A stretch of 64,000 bases of DNA from Pisaster brevispinus (GCA_023634235.1 JAMKCF010000022.1:6812541-6876540); one strand, 5' to 3'; positions 25,601 to 37,143 are shown, counted from the stretch's first letter. Numbers and translations are program-made. Notes: generated from the letters alone by a model not told the origin.

Positions 25601-28141
25601 CAATCTGGACTGTTTTCCTAATCAGGTATGCTTAGCAGAAAATCGTTAAGCAATATTTGCTGCTTAAGCAGCAGTATGAAATCAGGCCAAGAACTTGAGT
25701 CTGGTGCACTAGACTAGACCACTAGGCCACAGCATGCTTCAATTTGATCTACAAATGTATAATTGTGTAATGCATTAATGTAGGACTTGCTCAAGTCTAT
25801 TGTTGTTGTGGGTGATGTCACGTAGCCCGCCCTGGGCACTGCTCATATTTGGCTCGAGCATTATATGACTCACATGGTACAAAAGTTCACAGCTCAGAAA
25901 TAAACCAGGATTGACGTTCCTTAAGTTTCCTCTATAGCCTGCTTTCCTTTTAGTAACACCTAGAAATAGTATATTACAACTTGTTTTCTCTCATACCAGG
26001 AAACCTGGCTGTTGTCCAAGGAGCGTGAGCTGAAGGAACACGTTCGTAAGGACCGAGATAAGGAGATTGAGCTGGTGATTACAAGACTTGAAGATGATGC
26101 AGCTACGGCTAGAGAGGAATGCGAGAGAGCTGCAGAAAACAGGGTCAAGTGAGTTCTAGAGAACCCTGATGGGCCTTGAGATCAAAATAAAACTCCTAAA
26201 AGTTTATTTATTGTTTTGTTGAGAGAAGGGGAGTTGGTAAAGTTGTGTATTAAGAGGTCATGTGAAAGCTTGTTAAATAATCGCAATCGAACAAAGTGAC
26301 AGACAACCAGCACCCGTTACCGAGGACCTTTGATCGTGTGAAAGGGCCTGAAGACAATGATGTTTGCAATGGAATTCTTTGGTATCTATTCTGGAACTTC
26401 GAAGAAGGGCGTAGAGCCTTGAAGGAGTGCGTAGAGCCTAGAAGAAGGGCGTAGAGCCTTACACCCTTCTTTTGGGCAGACAATGATTTCTTGTTTGTTT
26501 AATTTTCATGAAGGAGGATACGTGACAAGTACGAGGCTGAGCTGAGAGAAATTGAACTCTCCGAGAGAAACACTCAAGACAGATACAATGATATGAAGGC
26601 AAGACTCGCTGATGTAGAAGGAGAGACTATCAGGCTGAAGGGACTGATGAAACAGAAAGAGCAAGAAGTGGAAGACGTTAAGAAGGTTAGAGCTACCCAC
26701 AGTCTGACTGTCCCTAAAGTCTAGAGATTATGACAGATGTCCATGAATAATAATAACAATTAATCATTTTTACAATAATAAATTTGCAGTTCTTGTTTAG
26801 CGCTTTATCACATCCAAGTGCATCTGAAAGCGCTACAAAGTATACGGAGCTATGTTTGAAATATAGGACCCATTTATTTACATAGCACCATGTAACGATT
26901 TACAAGGTGCTGTGGCGCAATCTGCAGCCAATCATAACAGAAAACACCAGGGCGAACCCCTTCTAATGATAAGTGTACTGGGTTCTTTAACATGCATTAC
27001 ACAACACACATGGCCTATAGCTTTATGTCCCATCCAAAGTTCGAAGCAATAATGGTCAAGTGTCTTGCTTAGGGACACAAGTGTCAAGACCATGTCCAAA
27101 TGGAGAAAGCATTACTACATGTGGGCTTTACTTCTCATCAATTGTTACCAAATAAAATAAAAACTTTCAGAAATAACATGTATAAGCAACAACAAACATG
27201 CCGGGCTCTGGTTCGAGTCGGGATTCGAACCAAGGTCCATAGAGGTGAATGGCAGAGAAAGAAACCACTGAGGCAACCTGAACCCCCATATTGACAAATC
27301 TACTTACAATGAATCTTGTTGCTTTGTGAAAATGAGCTCAGGGTGTTACATATTTCACACAACTAACTCATCGCTAACCCAGAATGGAACAATTTATTAA
27401 ATTTGTTTGCAGATATGTGACCGGCTGACCAATGAGCGCAATAACGTACAGGATGTGATCAGACAGGAGTTTGCCGATCGACTCGTGGCAACCGAGGAAG
27501 AAAACAAGAGGTTGAAGAATGAGATGTCGGAGATGAGGGCGCGTCATAAGCTGGAGCTGTCTCGTATCAAAGAGAGCAAGGACGAAGAAATGGAAGAAGT
27601 GCATAAGAGGTGAGAGTAAAGGGCTGGCGCTAATCCAGAAATTTTACCTGAGATAAGAGAAGGGTAAACTTGAATAAGTAACTGGAAAAAGAAACTGGAA
27701 AAAGTAACCAGTAAAAGTAACTGGCAAGAGTAACCAGAAAAAGTGACTGGAAAAAGTAATTGGAAAAAGTAACTGGAAAAAGTAACCGGGGGTTTCCAAT
27801 GATTAAGGGCAATAGACCCTTTGCCTAGGCTGCCATGGCCGAGGTAAAACAATGGTAACATGCAAACTCGTTCGCGCCATGCACTTGGTGTATGGTTGAT
27901 CACACAAAACATGAACATTGTCTGCGACTATTTTGTCAGCTGACAATCTTGACAGTTCCAAGCCATACAGTTGCCATAACATATTTTTTGTTATCTCTAA
28001 AAACTCAGAGTCAAGCAAGCCATTGTCAAGAAAGAGGAGACAGTGAGCCAGTTGAAGCAACAACATGCAGCTGCCGTTAAGAGGGCAGATCATCTTGAGT
28101 CGTTACTGGAACAGCAACGGAAACAGCTCATCAAGAAATGA
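13679..28141 (+). CDS. CEP131: Centrosomal protein of 131 kDa (complete, 20 exons)
   Basis: CEP131/AZI1 is a centriolar-satellite and basal-body protein needed for cilium assembly. Exons: 13679-13921, 14079-14139, 15148-15235, 15744-15855, 16530-17219, 17365-17655, 18144-18312, 19174-19387, 19705-19774, 20278-20457, 20728-20853, 21286-21392, 22284-22380, 22581-22798, 23348-23573, 24322-24396, 26000-26148, 26514-26685, 27413-27609, 28009-28141. All join in frame to 3,618 nt, 1205 residues plus TGA; human is about 1,083. Landmarks are MDLSLTG at the start (human VDLSLTG), TDFLALFDSG, an IQ motif with AACKIQRWYR near residue 325, LLDTLKLLEEP, SIMSFLDEVDQ, KEIELVITRLED and the terminal KRADHLESLLEQ. 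The C-terminal two-thirds is predicted coiled coil. The chosen ATG has A at -3 and G at +4; a 5' non-coding exon may precede it. Minisatellites adjoin the donors at 20853, 23573 and 27609. Confidence 0.95.
14205..14560 (-). mobile_element. ~320 bp element in CEP131 intron 2, inverted copy of 4815-5135
   Basis: Starts GTTGTGTGCACAGTTGCAGG and ends with CCCTCCTACTGTCTGATCA. It is nearly identical to the CNOT3-intron copy through CAGCGCAGAACTCCCCACTG and GGTCAAGTCACATTGTAAC. A related end motif, CCTCCTACTGTCTGACCAT, also occurs at about 44060-44290. Confidence 0.7.
14711..15025 (+). mobile_element. Truncated retroelement-like fragment carrying a hammerhead motif
   Basis: Opens with the hammerhead-like motif (14728-14771). 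It continues with two CTCCGCGGCAGT words (about 14787 and 14939) and a histone-type stem-loop (14895-14910), and ends in GAAGTAGATATACACATGG. No reverse transcriptase or other ORF remains. Hammerhead ribozymes are known from Penelope-like elements and retrozymes, so a remnant of one of these is the likeliest origin; this is inference. Confidence 0.5.
14728..14771 (+). ncRNA. Hammerhead-ribozyme-like motif (type I, minimal stem III)
   Basis: Stem I is GTCTC (14728-14732) with GAGAC (14767-14771). The core CTGACGA (14733-14739) fits CUGANGA. Stem II is ACTAG/CTAGT with an AGCAAG loop (14742-14757). GAAA follows at 14759-14762, and the cleavage triplet GTC (14764-14766) abuts stem I. Stem III is reduced to the self-complementary ACGT, as in hammerheads that act as dimers. 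One weak point is stem II's base, where TG faces T instead of the usual G-C pair, so activity may be reduced. Confidence 0.65.
16530..17219 (+). CDS. CEP131: CEP131 large exon with IQ motif
   Basis: The largest coding exon (230 codons, phase 0 at both ends). Its first two-thirds is Ser/Asn/Thr-rich and poorly conserved (SPQSVDAMHLLKNS, RASSPRKTSNTTSK). The end holds the IQ motif AACKIQRWYRTNVSKRQR, a candidate calmodulin-binding site, followed by a charged helix rich in Glu, Lys and Arg that opens the coiled coil. Confidence 0.93.
18900..19100. mobile_element. MITE with ~24 bp inverted ends beside a CEP131 exon
   Basis: Left end ATATCGTCGCGTCGGTGCAA and right end GCACTGATACGATGAT are inverted. 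Inner words TTGTATCTCG/CGAGATACAA are also inverted. It ends 73 bp before the exon at 19174-19387. Confidence 0.65.
19478..19605. mobile_element. Partial copy of the 18900-19100 MITE
   Basis: Shares ATATCGTCGCTTC, GTTGTATCTCG and AAGCAAGATACA with the complete copy. It lies about 90 bp after the exon at 19174-19387, so related elements flank that exon. Confidence 0.5.
20842..21004 (+). repeat. Minisatellite of 20-23 bp units grown from a CEP131 exon end
   Basis: About eight degenerate units of the type TTATTGATNAGATGGGTATA begin inside the exon at 20728-20853, whose last bases and donor (TTTATTGATCAG then GTGGGTA) form the first unit, and run on into the intron. Confidence 0.75.
21030..21225 (+). 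mobile_element. tRNA-derived SINE fragment
   Basis: Retains the 3' half of the family: GCGGTGTTTCTGGCAGTG, CAGCACCTTGTAAAACC and CACTATATTAAAAGC, with a short ATT-rich tail. Confidence 0.55.
21950..22205 (+). repeat. Degenerate (GACTCGGACTTG)n simple repeat
   Basis: CEP131 intron sequence made largely of ACTCGGACTTGGACT-like words in both orientations. No exon within it. Confidence 0.6.
23516..24235 (+). repeat. ~110 bp minisatellite that includes a CEP131 exon end and splice donor
   Basis: Units start at GGGAGCT near 23517, 23627, 23754, 23862, 23971, 24081 and 24192 (partial). Unit 1 is the last 58 coding bases of the exon 23348-23573 plus its donor; later units repeat the coding part (GAAGAGTTTGAACAGGCC) and usually the AGG|GTGGGTAC donor. 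The unit at 23862 has lost the donor. Read-through from the exon meets an in-frame TAA at 23619-23621, so only the first donor gives full-length protein. Confidence 0.85.
24615..25014. mobile_element. 400 bp MITE with GCCGCGTTCGCATTGGACTT ends
   Basis: Inverted ends of ~23 bp bound an interior filled with GGTAAGTTAAC/GTTAACTTACC words in both orientations. A decayed relative may lie at 990-1160 (GTTAGTTTACCC, CCCAATGCGAACGC). A SINE begins immediately after its right end. Confidence 0.75.
25015..25340 (-). mobile_element. tRNA-derived SINE copy
   Basis: Minus-strand copy with GCGCTTTATCACACCCC, GTAGCACCTTGTAAGG, ACTGGGTTCTTACGTGCATT and GACCGAGACTCGAACACAC. The pseudo-tRNA box A end is overlapped by the MITE at 25328. 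Confidence 0.65.
25328..25690. mobile_element. Two adjoining MITE copies (GGGTCCAATTTCATAGAGCT family)
   Basis: 25328-25508 runs from GGGTCCAATTTCATAGAGCT to a decayed GCATCTCTATGAAATTA. 25535-25686 is a second, more eroded copy sharing AATTATGCTTAACAAAA, ATTCCACATG and GCTTAAGCAGCAGTATGAAA. Both lie in the CEP131 intron before exon 26000. Confidence 0.65.
26398..26462 (+). repeat. 20 bp tandem repeat, three units
   Basis: GAAGAAGGGCGTAGAGCCTT occurs three times with small changes, 52 bp before a CEP131 exon. Confidence 0.7.
26795..27090 (-). mobile_element. tRNA-derived SINE copy
   Basis: Minus-strand copy: AGCGCTTTATCACATCC, CACCATGTAACGATTTACAA, GGGCGAACCCCTTC, ACTGGGTTCTTTAAC and GTGTCTTGCTTAGGGACAC. 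The tRNA head is missing. Confidence 0.65.
27660..27790 (+). repeat. 13 bp minisatellite (GTAACTGGAAAAA)n
   Basis: About nine degenerate units starting 50 bp after the CEP131 donor at 27609. Each unit starts with GTAAC or GTGAC. Confidence 0.75.
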
Positions 28142-31100
28142 CCCCCAGGTTCAACGCACCAGTCAAGGCATGTCTGACTCAATGAGGAACGCACAAGTGG
28201 ATCATAACACTTTAGACCCAAAGTTTTTGTGAAACATTCATCTGGCATAAATTGGTCACTATAAAAAAAGACAAAAATTGAGTCATGCCTGAATAACCTA
28301 TGACTACTTGGATTTGACAAGAAATGATGTAATGACATCACTTTATTTGTCGTACATCTTAAACCGCCCTCTCGTCGACCTTGCGATGACCCAAAAACAG
28401 TTGGCGACTGACTTTCAGATGATGCTGAGCCTGAGCTAAGACAGTTGGGAACATATCAGTCGCTGATTGTTTACTATGGTGGTGTATAACTATGGTGGTG
28501 TTAAGACGATTGGTATCAGTCGCCGTCAGAACAAAAACCAACAGTCACAAGAGCAGACAAATTCTGCGACGTGTTCCTAACAGGCGGCAATCCGTCGCAG
28601 TTGATCTGCGTGTAGTTGCGAAGTTGTTTGTCCATAGAAGTTGCTGTTAGCCAATCAGAGTGTGGAAAAGTAAGCAACAAAATGGCGGCTGCTGAATGGA
28701 TTAGCAAATTACATTACAAACTGTGTTCAATTTACAATCCTTGAAAAAGAAAAGTATTAGTTAAATGCACACTTTATCATTACACTTTACGTCAAAATGT
28801 GCCACCATATTGGAAAGGTCACGTGATCGCAATTGTAACACTGTCACAGAATCATTGTCGTTGATCGATTGTGGGTGACTTGAGCATGGTTTTGTCGGGG
28901 TAACGCTTGTTCCACGACATTCACCTGATTTCTCGGTTATAGTGACTTGAACGTTGATTTTCTGCTTGATCCTGCCGGTTCCACCGCAGCGCAAGCAAAA
29001 CGCAGGTTAACCTGAGTTCAGCGTTAAACATTTTAAAAGCAAGTTTTTTACTTTCTTGAAATCGGGTTTTATTTTTTCGGCTGGAGGGGACACCAAATCC
29101 TCCCACATGTCTTTCATTTGTCAAGTGCCGTCCGCTGCGTTGTTTATTACAGAACACAATCTGCTTTACCGCCCCCGAATTCCTCCATCTTGTTTGATAT
29201 TACCATGGGGAGTTTGAGGTCAAATATCTACCAGTCCTCGCCTACTTAAATTGTTACTAATAATAAATGCTCAAAGCAATGCAATTGGTTTTATTAAACC
29301 TTAGCTACTTAATATTATTTACGAGGATCCGTCTTTACATTATAAAAACATCATATGAAAGTGAGTACCCGAATTGTTGGGACTCTGATTATGGCTGTAT
29401 CACGATTTCACAAAGCACTAAGATTCATCTTAAGATGAGTTGTCAATAACACCATTTAACTTGTATTGTGATATCACTTTGCTAAGCAGTTGAAGACCAG
29501 CTTGAATGAAAACGGTAATTAGTGATCTTTGCTGAAATTCATTTAAAATGTGTTCAATCAGTAAGGAAATTGAGTTCCCATGAGAGTAAACAGATTTTAA
29601 TTTGGGAAAAAAAAACCCAAAGTATTGTCATTTTGACGCATGCCATGAACGGCAGAAGTGTAGCTAGTTTTTCAAAACCTTGGGGTTGGGGCCTAATTTT
29701 GTGATCGATAATTATGAGAAATTAAGAAGTGTACAAATTTCAAAATTACAATTAAATGATTAACAAACACACTATAAACACGGTTATATAGCATTTACAG
29801 GTAAAATAAAATTTGCTTAAGCAGCTGTTTATGGTTGGTACACAATTTAAGATCAATCTTAGCTCTTTGTGAAATGGAGCTCTGGCCTCATGCTAAGCAC
29901 TACAGAATATTCTAACAAGTCATTAGATTTTGATTTATTTGGGGGTTAGGGATTGGATCAGCACCTACAGCTTACCACACAGGGGTACCATAGAGGGGGG
30001 AGGGGGAGCTAAATTTGTGTGATTAGTGTAGGAAGAAATAAAATGTGTTTTAAAACATTTTATCGATCTATTTGGTATATTTTTTCTTTGTTTTTTTAAG
30101 CCCAGTAGTCCACTAGAAACCGTCCCTTCATATTATAGTCTTAAGAGTTAATTACAGTGATGCCCAGGTCAGTTGTAAATATCACACTGTCCTTATTGAC
30201 GCCCAAAGTTTATGTGGAGAAAAATTATTTGAACTGTAACTGTGTCACTGTCCAAACTGCTTGCTGTTATAGTTGTATTTTTGATCCGGCCGTTTTGCTG
30301 AATTTTCATCTTTGATGCAATACTTGTTATTTTAAAATAATGTCCGTAAGGGGTGGGGGGGGGGGTTAATATCGAATTCTGCAAAATCATCATAAAGGTA
30401 GTCGAAAAGTTGTTTAGGTTTAAAACTTTGTGTGGACCTTATGCATTGACACAAATGAGCGGAGTACCAGTCACAAGTAGTTGTACTTAACGCGACATCT
30501 TGGCTGGTAACCTGTTTTTGCTAAGCAGCTTTGTGCATAACGGCTTTATGAAAGATGATCAGAGTCCATAAATATACAGGGAGGGACTTGTTCGGAAGTT
30601 GTTTTTGGTATTTTTTTGTAACATTTTACTTCATAGTACGACACATTTTTATGTGGATACCGGTGTGTGCATAGTGTCTATAATGCTGTGGTAACTTTTA
30701 CAGTGTTTAATATTTTTTGAAATTCACATGAGCTGATTAAAGTGTTGCATTATGTCTTTGACATAGCGTTGTGTTAGTGCAAAATATTACGTAAATCACC
30801 CATTAAAAGCAGACCCTAGTCTGCATATGGCAAACTCGGACGGTACTCAGGGTTTGGGAGTGAGCAGTTTTCAACAAGATCTTTTTTTTGTCTGATCAAA
30901 AGTTCAAGAAGCGTAAACATGTGGTTTAGGGTGTCACTGCCAGCAAGTTTACCGACACAAATATCAACAAAATTTCACAGGTTCTTGTTTACAATGTGAA
31001 GTATTTGGGAAATAATGTTGAACGTTAACATGAAAGCAACTTTGAATCATAAAAAGCAAACAAATATATTGTGAGAAATTGAATCAGCCACAGTAGGACT

Positions 31101-32120
31101 TTCTCTCTATTCTTGTCAGCATTTTGGTTGTTTGACACTAGCAGTAGGCTCCTGGGTCAGGATGGGGAAATGGGTGAATGTTTATATTACAACTACTTTA
31201 CGGATAACAGCTGATAAGAGTCACAGTGAAACCAGTGAGTAGAATTCAGAGACTTTGGTAAATGGGAAATTCACGTAAAGAACACACTTGATTCTTACAG
31301 AATTATGTCTCGCCCCAGAGTGTTGTTCCATGCCATTGGGTACCGAGATAAACGTTGTTGCAGCTTCAAACAAAACTGTTGTGTATTAGGCTGTGCTGGT
31401 GATACAATGTTTTTACCATGAGGTAAAATTACAAAGAGTTATGTTGTTCGATTCTGAAATCTGTATAGGGGTTTCCCCATAATTGTCCTCAGTTCTCTCT
31501 TACCTTTTTTTGTTGTTCTGTGTGTGAATGAAATCATTATCGATCAATTTATAATTGAAATAAAGTGCCAATAGACCCCTTGCATTGGCTGCCATTGCTG
31601 AGGTCAAACATTGACCTCAGTGAGGGCGCTTTTTGGGTCTTGTGATGTCATATGTAAGGGGTCTGTAATGTGAATTTAAAGGGTGTGCTGTATACTACCT
31701 TGTCCATATGCAATGTTCAAATTTGTGTTAACAAGCTATACAGCACAGGTATGTTAATCCGAAGGTCGTAGGTTAAAATCCCGCTCTAGTCAATTGTTCT
31801 TTGTTCAACCCAAAGTTAATTCAAATTTACCGTCAATTTCCCTTGTGGTTTATTATTTGACAAATAATAAACATACCTGTTGCGCTTGATTCATAGAGCT
31901 TTATGTTTGCTTGACTAATAATTTCAATTTTTAACAGAGGAAAATGTTGGCCTTTGAACTTTGTGTGTTAAGATGTAAATATTTAAATTTGTATCCTTAT
32001 GGGCTGTAAATATAAAAAGGTGTGTTTGTAGAACGGTAGACGATGAATAACTTATAATTTGTAAATATCAGAGGTTGGTTTCTGTCTGCAATAAAAGTGA
32101 AAAGAGAACTGTTGAAGTTG
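28142..32120 (+). other. CEP131: Probable CEP131 3' UTR and downstream sequence
   Basis: No coding exon is supported. A candidate polyadenylation signal AATAAA lies at 32090-32095, with a GT-rich stretch after it; an earlier AATAAA lies near 31558. Three TGTAAATA Pumilio-type elements precede the last signal. If one 3' UTR reaches this site it would be about 4 kb, which I cannot confirm. Confidence 0.4.
31974..32067 (+). promoter_or_regulatory. Three Pumilio-type elements (TGTAAATA)
   Basis: TGTAAATA occurs at 31974-31981, 32005-32012 and 32060-32067. It fits UGUANAUA, the PUF-protein recognition sequence, and all three are within 120 bases of the AATAAA at 32090. Confidence 0.5.
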
Positions 32121-32214
32121 TCTTGTTAATATTTCTTTTCTTTTTTTTCGTTTTTGAGGGAACATCCATTTGGGCCATGAGAATGGGAGTAATAATTTTT
32201 ACATATTTCTTGTA

Positions 32215-32515
32215 ATGAAACCAAGGATGCCTCATAAGTGAACTTAATCACTGTAGCTCGCAAGCCTGAGGAAACCTGTAAACAAGGGTGCTTGCTATGT
32301 CAACCAGAAACACCAGGGTTAACCCCTACTTCTCCACGAGAAGTGTTCTGTTTTTTTTAACGCGCACTACCAATCCTAAGACATGGGACCTACAGCTTAA
32401 TGTTAGACAAAGCAATTGTGGTAAAGTATCTTGCTCAAGGACACCGGGACTTACTCTGCTGATCAGAAACACCAGAGCTTGAGTCCGGTGCTTTTAACCG
32501 CTCAGCCAAAAAGAT
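32215..32515 (-). mobile_element. tRNA-derived SINE, variant subfamily
   Basis: Shares the tRNA end with the 3690-4080 copy (CTCTGCTGATCAGAAACACC, GGTGCTTTTAACCGCTC). Its distal part begins AAACCAAGGATGCCTCATAA, the same variant seen at 53320-53620 and, truncated, at 62345-62460. Confidence 0.65.
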
Positions 32516-33408
32516 TTGTGTTTATTACAAAAGTATTAACTATTTGCATGAAAAAGGGGGTTCGAATCCCTGTCATGACACTGTTGTCATGGAGCAACAG
32601 TGTTGTAGTCGAGACCACAAAGTCCAAGACCGAGACTGTGACACCGGGACTGAGACCGAAACCGGGAACAAGAACTAATTTCCGGGCGAGGAGGGGGGGG
32701 GGGGGACCTCTGTAAACAATAAAACAATTTTCAAAGCCAACTTTCTTAATTTTCAATGGAATTTGAATGCTGAACCACTGGTGTCTTTACTATGGTTGTT
32801 AGTTGTCACATAGCCACTATGTGGTATTGGAACAAAAATACAATTGGGCTGCGCTGCCCTCCAAGACAAAAAAACATGCACCGCAGGATAAGCTTGAAAA
32901 TCAGGCTTTGGCATATTGTTATTCCATTGGGTTCCTTCTTTGGGTTACTTTTATTTGTTATGTTTTTGGATGATTATGAAATCAAGGTCTCAAGGTCTTC
33001 ACACAAGACCCAGAGATCTTTGCTCCAAGACCGCGAACGAGTCTTCAAAACTGAAACCTTGACTCGGCTGAGACCTCAACAAAATAGGTCTCAAGACCTA
33101 CAACCCTGTGAGCAATACACTCAATTGCTTCTCTTCACCCAGGAGTACATGGGTAACTGAGGGCAGAGATGATCCTAGTGAATGGTGTAGCTTGGTGTTC
33201 CATGTAGCAGCACAGGCTGTGTACTCCCAAAGGAGCTGAAATGGTTTAAGGAATGAAATAAATGGCCCAGTGACTATGAGTAATAGTAATAATTCACCAT
33301 GAGCGTCAAAATTGGCAGATAATGGAGCTATGTTTCTATTATTGTTATTATTATACAATTAAACTGTATGGACATAAATCTTTAACTTTCATTCTCATGT
33401 CCTTTACA

Positions 33409-33775
33409 GGGAGGGTATATCTTAGGTAATCACTAAAAAAAATTAATGACCATAAAAACTTACTTGTTAAGAAGCACTGCAGCTGTTGATAATGTCAAAT
33501 AATTTGAGAAACGATTCCCTTCTAAGGAATGTGGTTTTAGAGAGAGGGATTCAAAATTTTAATCTGAGAAACATTTCTGCATGAAACGTTTCTCAGATTG
33601 TGTACTCCAATTACAGATTATTCTTCCTTCATGGACATAACCGCTACAGATTTTTTGCAGCATCTCAAAAAAGCAACCACCTTTTGAAATAAAACTTTAA
33701 CAGGTTAGTTGTATTGTATCACATTTATATAGGATAAAAACAATCGAACGGTTTCAAAAACCAAAGGGATGCTTT
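33409..33775. mobile_element. ~370 bp MITE, AGGGTATACTTTTGGT type
   Basis: Left end GGGAGGGTATATCTTAGG and right end ACCAAAGGGATGC are diverged inverted repeats. The body (GACCATAAAAACTTAC, AAGCACTGCAGCTGTTGATA, CATAACCGCTACAGATTTT) matches 52486-52828 and the window-truncated copy from 63845. Confidence 0.65.
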
Positions 33776-34309
33776 GCCTTTAAAAGTACTTCCATGCAAA
33801 TGTTGAAAACAACCTCACACACAAGACGCCAAATGTTGCAGGTTAATATTACCATTTACTGACCAACATATTATATACATATTCCACAAACTGTGCTGGT
33901 TTTTTTTTCCAATCTTGGATTTAAAATATCTGCAAGCTTGGATGCAATTTTACACTTGTATCCAATAACAGTTTCAGTTATTAATCACAGAGAGTGTCCG
34001 TCAAACCATTACTGGTTACAATGTAAAAATGCTCCAAAGTCCAGTATACATGTGCTTAAAAGTTATTTTAACATTTAATTATATGTAAATATATGCAGTC
34101 AGGTAAAGCCGAACCTTCTTTGGTTGTTTCACTTATTATTATTTCTATTTTTTTTACAGCTTATAACAGAAGGTTTTTGATCAGTAATTCACCTGCAGCT
34201 TCAAGGGTTGGTACAACATTATATTCGTGCAGATAATTTGTCACCTAAACTATCCCAAATTAATTGGAGATTTTTTTTTAACACTAGGTGGCAGCAGACT
34301 TTAAAGAAA

Positions 34310-35305
34310 ACCCATCACCCCTGGTCCTTTTCGAAACCTTGGTTTCAGCTTGGGCTTGGGCTCCATCCGCCTCGTTGAAGCCCTATGAGGAAAGCACACA
34401 TTTTCTCAATAATTGACAGAGCCCAACAAGCCCAAGCTGTGGTTTCGCAAAGGCTCAAAGACTCAAGGCCCTTTTTTAGTGGCTTTGTCAGCATTTGGGA
34501 ATAATGTGCTTCAGAAAGGTGAATAGAAGCTAAAGCAGAGCCAAAGCCATGGTTTTGAAAAGGCCAGGAGAGTGACCATGGGAGGACATGAACCACAACC
34601 CTTACCCCCTCCAATTTTCTGTTGTCTAAGGACAACCCATGTGCACACACGCAGTGCGTACATCTTCAGTCATTTGAAGGCTGCATTCAAAAGGAAGGAG
34701 AAGATGATTTTGTTCACTTGGCACTTAAAGCTTCAGTTGGCAAATGAAGCACCAAATCAAGAACAAAGGCCATCCAGACTAAAACTAATTGTTTTTTCTT
34801 TCAGCACGCTAATTTCCAAGAATGTTTGTTGCTTTGCCATTCCTGCATATAGTGGGATTGCATGCTGGGCGCATTACTCCTTCTTGAAGTAGTGCAGAAG
34901 ATTAGCAGCCAAACTGGCCTCCATTCACCTCCCCAAAAACCGCTCTAGTTAGACCCCTGGAAAAGGCCCTCTCGGTGGTAAACTATGGCCCTTTTTCCCT
35001 GCAATCCCAGTGGAATACAGACCTGGGGAGGCCTTGGAAGTTTTTTTACCCCACAGTTTCCCCTGCTCACTTTCACACTGCCCCCACCTAGGTCCTATTC
35101 CAGAGGGTTCCGGTTGCATGTCTCAAGAATACTCCTGAGGTTTGACTGCTTACCCCTACTCAAGAGCAGGGGAGGCTATTCACCAGAGTATGCCCATTTG
35201 CCAGGGCAGATCGGGGGTAAAGTGATCCAAGTGTGAAAGGGCCGGCCGTTATTCCCTGTGGTTGTCCCAGGGGAATAGCCTAGTGTGAAAGGGCTTTTGG
35301 AAAAT
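34310..35305. repeat. Two MITE-like segments with paired inverted words
   Basis: 34310-34570 carries inverted TTCGAAACCTTGGTTTCAGC/AAGCCATGGTTTTGAAAAGG-type ends and resembles 38650-38790. 34930-35305 is built of GTGTGAAAGGGC and CAGGGGAATAGCC words with inverted counterparts. Neither holds a gene. Confidence 0.45.
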
Positions 35306-35309
35306 TGCC

Positions 35310-36720
35310 TGGTAAATCTGCTGCCATATTAAGCATCTCAAGGTATCTCTCCACAAGTTGCACTTTCAATCTTCTTGTCCAATAAGCCATTTGCAAGTTA
35401 GATTTGAATAATGTCTGGTACAATGACTTTAGTCAAAAGTTACTGATTAAATTTGAATTCCTCAGACTATAGAAACGGGAAAGGCTAAGCTCCATTAAAG
35501 AAAGATGCCAAAAGAAAACATCCTTTTTCACATGGCAACTCACACCTGTTATCTCCATGTAATTCCTTTTCCAAAATTTGACTTAATTGCATCATGCACA
35601 AACCAGTAGGGCTGCTGACTGCCCCAGGCAGATTAACTGCTCATCCAATAAGTTGAATGACCCAATTAATTCAATGTAAACACACCCACTCAGTGAACAG
35701 GATGTATACTTTCCGAGTTTTTGTTGCTAAACTTGGACATTCTTCAATGGAGCATTCCTGTAATGAGTGTTAAGTTAGAAGGACAAAGGAAAGTCCTCAC
35801 ACTGATAGCAATACATTGGTGTATGCATGGGTGTTCCCGACTCTTACATAACTATGATATCGTCTGAGGAATTAAACATTAAGCAGGAACTTGCCACTAA
35901 GCAAGTTATTGTACTAGATATCCAAATCTCACTCTCAAATCGTTTATTGAGGTGAATCAATGAACCTCAATCAATCAATAATTGTAGGACATTCCACCCA
36001 GATTGGGCAGACATTATTCTTCTCAAACTGAACATTGTACCAGCCCTTTTTAGCACATTTCCGCAATGCTCATTTTAATATAAAGAACATCACTGAAAAT
36101 GTACAGTTATCTGTTTTTTTTTACAACAGGAATGTTGAAAATATAATCTTCCAACACTTACCCCTATACTCTATTCCAGACTAAATACTTCTTAAATCCT
36201 AACAAATGTATTAATACTTTTTCTTTGCATTAAGTGCAAATGAATATATCCATAAACTGTTTAACAAACAATAAATAAGAATAAAATTAGCTTTTGACAA
36301 AAAGAAAAAGGAAAGAAACCAAAATACACTCTACTATGCAAACCTAAACCTGTATACAGAAAACTAAATTTAAAAGGAAAGCATGACATTTAATTGCCCC
36401 AAAAAGTTACCATTCTACTTTAAAATGCACAATACAGCCCCAATAATCTATTGTTCAGTAGTACTCTGCACTAATGCGAAAAAAGCTCATCAGTACACAG
36501 ACCTCAGACAACGTGTCCAGTTTCACTAACATCTGCATGCGTACATGTCCAAGCTTTACGTTTTCTTGCATGAAGTAAATGTGCTACTATTCGCTGATAT
36601 GGCAATCGCGTGAGTGGCAGTATGTTGTCTGATGTCCAAGCATTTTTAACAAAAGTGACGTCATCAGTGTGGAGTATTTCTCGACTCAAGTAGTGTTTGC
36701 CCTTATTTTTGTCAGTGAAG
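35310..36720. other. Intergenic, nothing coding recognised
   Basis: AT-rich sequence. 35383-35480 is a partial copy of the end of the MITE at 42537-42971. The remainder shows no clear feature. Confidence 0.4.
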
Positions 36721-36889
36721 TTTGTTTACCAGAACATGGAAAGATTGGCTTATTTTCAGGGGATTTTCTGCAGAATCAGGGAGAGTTGGGAGAGTTGGCA
36801 GTTCTGTCAAGCGGTATAAAAGCTTGTTTGCAAGCAAACTTATTTCAATAACTAAAAAAAATACAGAGAGGGCTAGAAAGTACTGTGTT

Positions 36890-37060
36890 GGATTAACCCC
36901 TCAGCATTTATATAGGCAACTGAGGGTTGTATGCTCCCCAGGGACTTGAGAAAGTTTGAGGAATGTTTGCCTGATGAACAAGGATAATAATGTTGTAAAC
37001 CGCCTTGATCTAGCTACTAGGATATGAGTGCTATATAAGAACTGTATTATTTACTGCCTT
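36890..37060 (+). mobile_element. SINE-like tail fragment
   Basis: Contains AGGGTTGTATGCTCCCCAGG and ends in GTGCTATATAAGAACTGTAT followed by a short ATT stretch, the tail type of the tRNA-derived SINEs. Confidence 0.5.
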
Positions 37061-37143
37061 AAAAGCAATACTGGGTTTTTTGCCAGCCAAGACATTTTAA
37101 ACATCAAGCTATAAACCACAAGGGAAAGTGACTGGGTAAATGT

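Noticed and set aside
28921..29157. Minus-strand 78-codon open frame
   Set aside because: No recognisable homology and no splice context; probably chance within the CEP131 downstream region.
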